From NCBI GenBank assembly GCA_030614305.1, contig JAUWKH010000103.1:1-6454 (forward strand): a stretch of 6,454 nt of DNA. Direction: 5' to 3'. Below are positions 6,377 through 6,454 of the stretch, one piece after another (position 1 is the stretch's first letter; the number at the start of each line of letters is the position of its first letter). The translations under genes and the position numbers were made by a program. This stretch comes from Bacteroidota bacterium. Its GTDB lineage: Bacteria; Bacteroidota; Bacteroidia; Bacteroidales; JADFUO01. The notes below the pieces were generated by a model. That model was not told the DNA's origin. It did not search any database and saw nothing but the letters and a program-made list of their open reading frames with translations.

Positions 6377-6394
6377 TCCCGAAAGCTTTCGGGA
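6377..6394. repeat. 18-bp perfect palindrome, AGCT-centred; possible terminator stem
   Basis: TCCCGAAAGCTTTCGGGA is perfectly self-complementary. Compared with the unit at 5762-5779, positions 7 and 12 have both changed (T to A and A to T) so that pairing is kept. It lies about 80 bases after the membrane-protein stop. As RNA it would fold tightly with a minimal loop. No T-run follows on the + strand, but the A-rich tract after it means that minus-strand transcripts would reach the stem after a T-rich stretch, not before one, so classical terminator geometry fails on both strands. Confidence 0.85.
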
Positions 6395-6395
6395 C

Positions 6396-6420
6396 CAAAT
6401 AACAAAAAACAAATAACAAA
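6396..6420. repeat. A/C-rich 11-bp direct repeat
   Basis: CAAATAACAAA occurs at 6396-6406 and again at 6410-6420, a 14-base period, within a strand almost devoid of G that continues to the window end. It abuts the palindrome at 6377-6394. On the minus strand it reads as TTTGTTATTTG-type repeats leading into the palindrome. Confidence 0.65.
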
Positions 6421-6454
6421 CAAATTCCAAAAATCAATTATCAAAAAAATAAAA

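Larger units (their letters stand above)
6295..6454. other. Non-coding tail with palindrome and A/C-rich tract
   Basis: No coding sequence is supportable to the window edge. Apart from the palindrome and the A/C-rich repeats listed separately, the first 80 bases are plain AT-rich sequence in which I see nothing. Confidence 0.6.

Overview
This AT-rich window reads as a chromosomal piece of a Bacteroidota bacterium, probably a Bacteroidales-like environmental or gut lineage. The grounds are the TAnnTTTG-type -7 promoter boxes, the near absence of Shine-Dalgarno sequences except at one gene, a histidyl-tRNA synthetase of the Bacteroidota form (N-terminal [12 protein letters not shown]), and a small membrane protein with the R-P-x-L-L-T-V-L-C-I-L start that I associate with this phylum. 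All five complete genes and the one truncated gene lie on the + strand.

Positions 1-2396 look like the downstream end of a surface-polysaccharide locus. It holds a 5'-truncated family-4 glycosyltransferase, a complete second GT4-type glycosyltransferase whose N-terminus resembles the PEP-CTERM/exopolysaccharide-associated sugar transferases, and a WbuC-family cupin almost touching it. Sugar transfer by the two transferases and an unresolved accessory role for the cupin would be a coherent set. Housekeeping hisS follows 49 bases after the cupin stop and probably marks the edge of the locus.

Positions 3820-4052 form an AT-rich gap with two Bacteroidota-type -7 boxes and, unusually for the window, a clear AGGAG ribosome-binding site. 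It leads into a stand-alone histidine ammonia-lyase-like gene. That enzyme is the most interesting item here. The residue triad that cyclises to the MIO prosthetic group reads Ala-Cys-Gly rather than the usual Ala-Ser-Gly, and several other active-site loops deviate from textbook HutH, while the residues tied to histidine chemistry (Tyr53, His83, Asn195, Glu413) are kept. No other hut genes are visible.

Positions 5577-5859 and 6295-6454 are non-coding and repeat-rich. The first holds a tandem 16-bp repeat, a G-run/C-run inverted repeat that can act as a terminator-like hairpin, and an 18-bp near-palindrome. The second holds a related perfect 18-bp palindrome with a compensatory base-pair change, followed by an A/C-rich repeated tract. 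Between them lies a four-helix membrane protein of unknown function with its own likely promoter. I see no CRISPR array, transposase, tRNA or rRNA, and no convincing new multi-gene system. The candidates worth following up are the Cys-type MIO enzyme clade and the dispersed palindrome element.
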